From IMG/VR virus record IMGVR_UViG_3300042503_000737, positions 1-27,146 of that record: 27,146 nt of DNA; one strand, 5' to 3'. The notes under the pieces were generated by a model. That model worked only from the letters and a program-made list of their open reading frames with translations, searched no databases and was not told the origin of the DNA. Below, piece by piece: positions 26,689-27,146 of this stretch (the stretch's first letter is position 1; the number at the start of each line of letters is the position of its first letter). The translations under genes and the position numbers were made by a program. Source of the stretch: a virus.

Positions 26689-27146
26689 TTAAGCGTAAAT
26701 AACACCCTGGAGCGCAGGAGCTGCACAGCATAGGTTTCCTTCAACGAGAATTACGGTGAAGAAAGCATCCTGGTCAACTGGTCGATCCATTGTTGGTGCT
26801 AGTGGCTTGAAGTCAGCGCCTCGAACCATGTCGAATGTCCAATACTTGGTATTGAGCAATCGGCATGAGTTGGTCTCAAGAACTGAGCTTCCAAATCCAC
26901 CGTCGAATACGAAATCGCATCCGTCATAAGCAAGTACACGGAAACCAGCTACAGCCTTCTTTGTAGGAAGCTGAATACGCTGAATAGCCGTGAGCGAGCT
27001 ATGAAGATACTTCCAAGCGGTACGATCCATGAGTCCCAAATCTGGAGCCTCATCGCCTCGTGTGAGACGGCTGATAACGTCCGTAATGGTCTCCTGAACA
27101 TTTGAAGCGGAAAGCGTTACGTTTGTGGCGTAGTTTCTAGCCCAAG
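26689..27146 (-). CDS. Major capsid protein (C-terminal 151 residues; start outside window)
   Basis: The frame is open from the right edge to TAA at 26689. The visible sequence includes DVISRLTRGDEAPDLGLMDR, TAWKYLHSSLTAIQRIQLPT, GFRVLAYDGCDFVFDGGFGS, NSCRLLNTKYWTFDMVRGAD and DQDAFFTVILVEGNLCCAAP. The WKYLxSSLTxIQR, D.VFDGG and LNTKYW patterns fit the C-terminal part of an HK97-fold phage capsid protein. The N-terminus and any scaffold gene lie outside the window. Gene order (cement protein next, portal on the same strand at the other edge) supports the call. Confidence 0.75.
   Translation of the reverse strand, partial: WARNYATNVTLSASNVQETITDVISRLTRGDEAPDLGLMDRTAWKYLHSSLTAIQRIQLPTKKAVAGFRVLAYDGCDFVFDGGFGSSVLETNSCRLLNTKYWTFDMVRGADFKPLAPTMDRPVDQDAFFTVILVEGNLCCAAPALQGVIYA

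Overview
The window looks like most of a small double-stranded DNA tailed phage genome with podovirus-type, P22/T7-like virion architecture. It probably infects a Gram-negative bacterium, because it encodes signal-peptide proteins, a lipobox lipoprotein and inner-membrane proteins. I cannot name the host. No integrase, tRNA, CRISPR array or insertion sequence was seen, so nothing indicates lysogeny.

Layout. (1) Positions 1-4761, minus strand: packaging genes in the order TerS, two small CxxC proteins, an adenine/N4-cytosine methyltransferase, TerL and a portal cut by the left edge. Stop and start codons overlap tightly (GTGA, ATGA). (2) 4762-5421: control region with an HTH regulator gene (minus), a candidate late promoter, and a plus-strand sigma70-like promoter flanked by repeated GTAAACTATT sites. 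(3) 5422-5934, plus: three small unknown genes. (4) 6035-6676, minus: a winged-helix replication-initiator candidate whose coding sequence contains four 22-23 bp-spaced iterons followed by three AT-rich 15-bp repeats, an arrangement like the lambda O gene/ori. (5) 6874-13237, plus: the other early genes. These include an envelope-directed cluster (secreted protein, lipoprotein, membrane peptide, membrane-anchored transglycosylase), Bet/RecT annealing protein, an SSB-like protein, a PD-(D/E)XK-like protein, a DUF551 protein, an Hjc-like resolvase and several unknowns. (6) 13234-27146, minus: lysis and virion genes. Read in the direction of transcription they are the major capsid protein (cut by the right edge), a cement-like protein, two small virion proteins, an AT-hook/coiled-coil protein, a head-tail adaptor, ejection proteins, a beta-propeller-like tail protein, a large ejection protein with a transglycosylase domain, a tail fibre, a fibre chaperone, and a lysis block (DUF5675, membrane coiled-coil protein, secreted Cys-rich protein, holin).

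How it fits together. Both truncated ends lie on the same strand and in the usual order (portal, then scaffold, then capsid). The missing piece is therefore probably the portal C-terminus, a scaffold and the capsid N-terminus, and the map is likely circular or circularly permuted. No DNA polymerase, primase or helicase is visible, so replication presumably recruits the host replisome through the initiator and internal origin, helped by Bet, SSB and nucleases. The most striking signals are the internal origin, the divergent control region with repeated operator-like sites, an invariant GTAACTAGGAG leader before four early genes, and a terminator facing the late strand inside the early operon. 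All functional calls are from reading the sequence; no database search was run.
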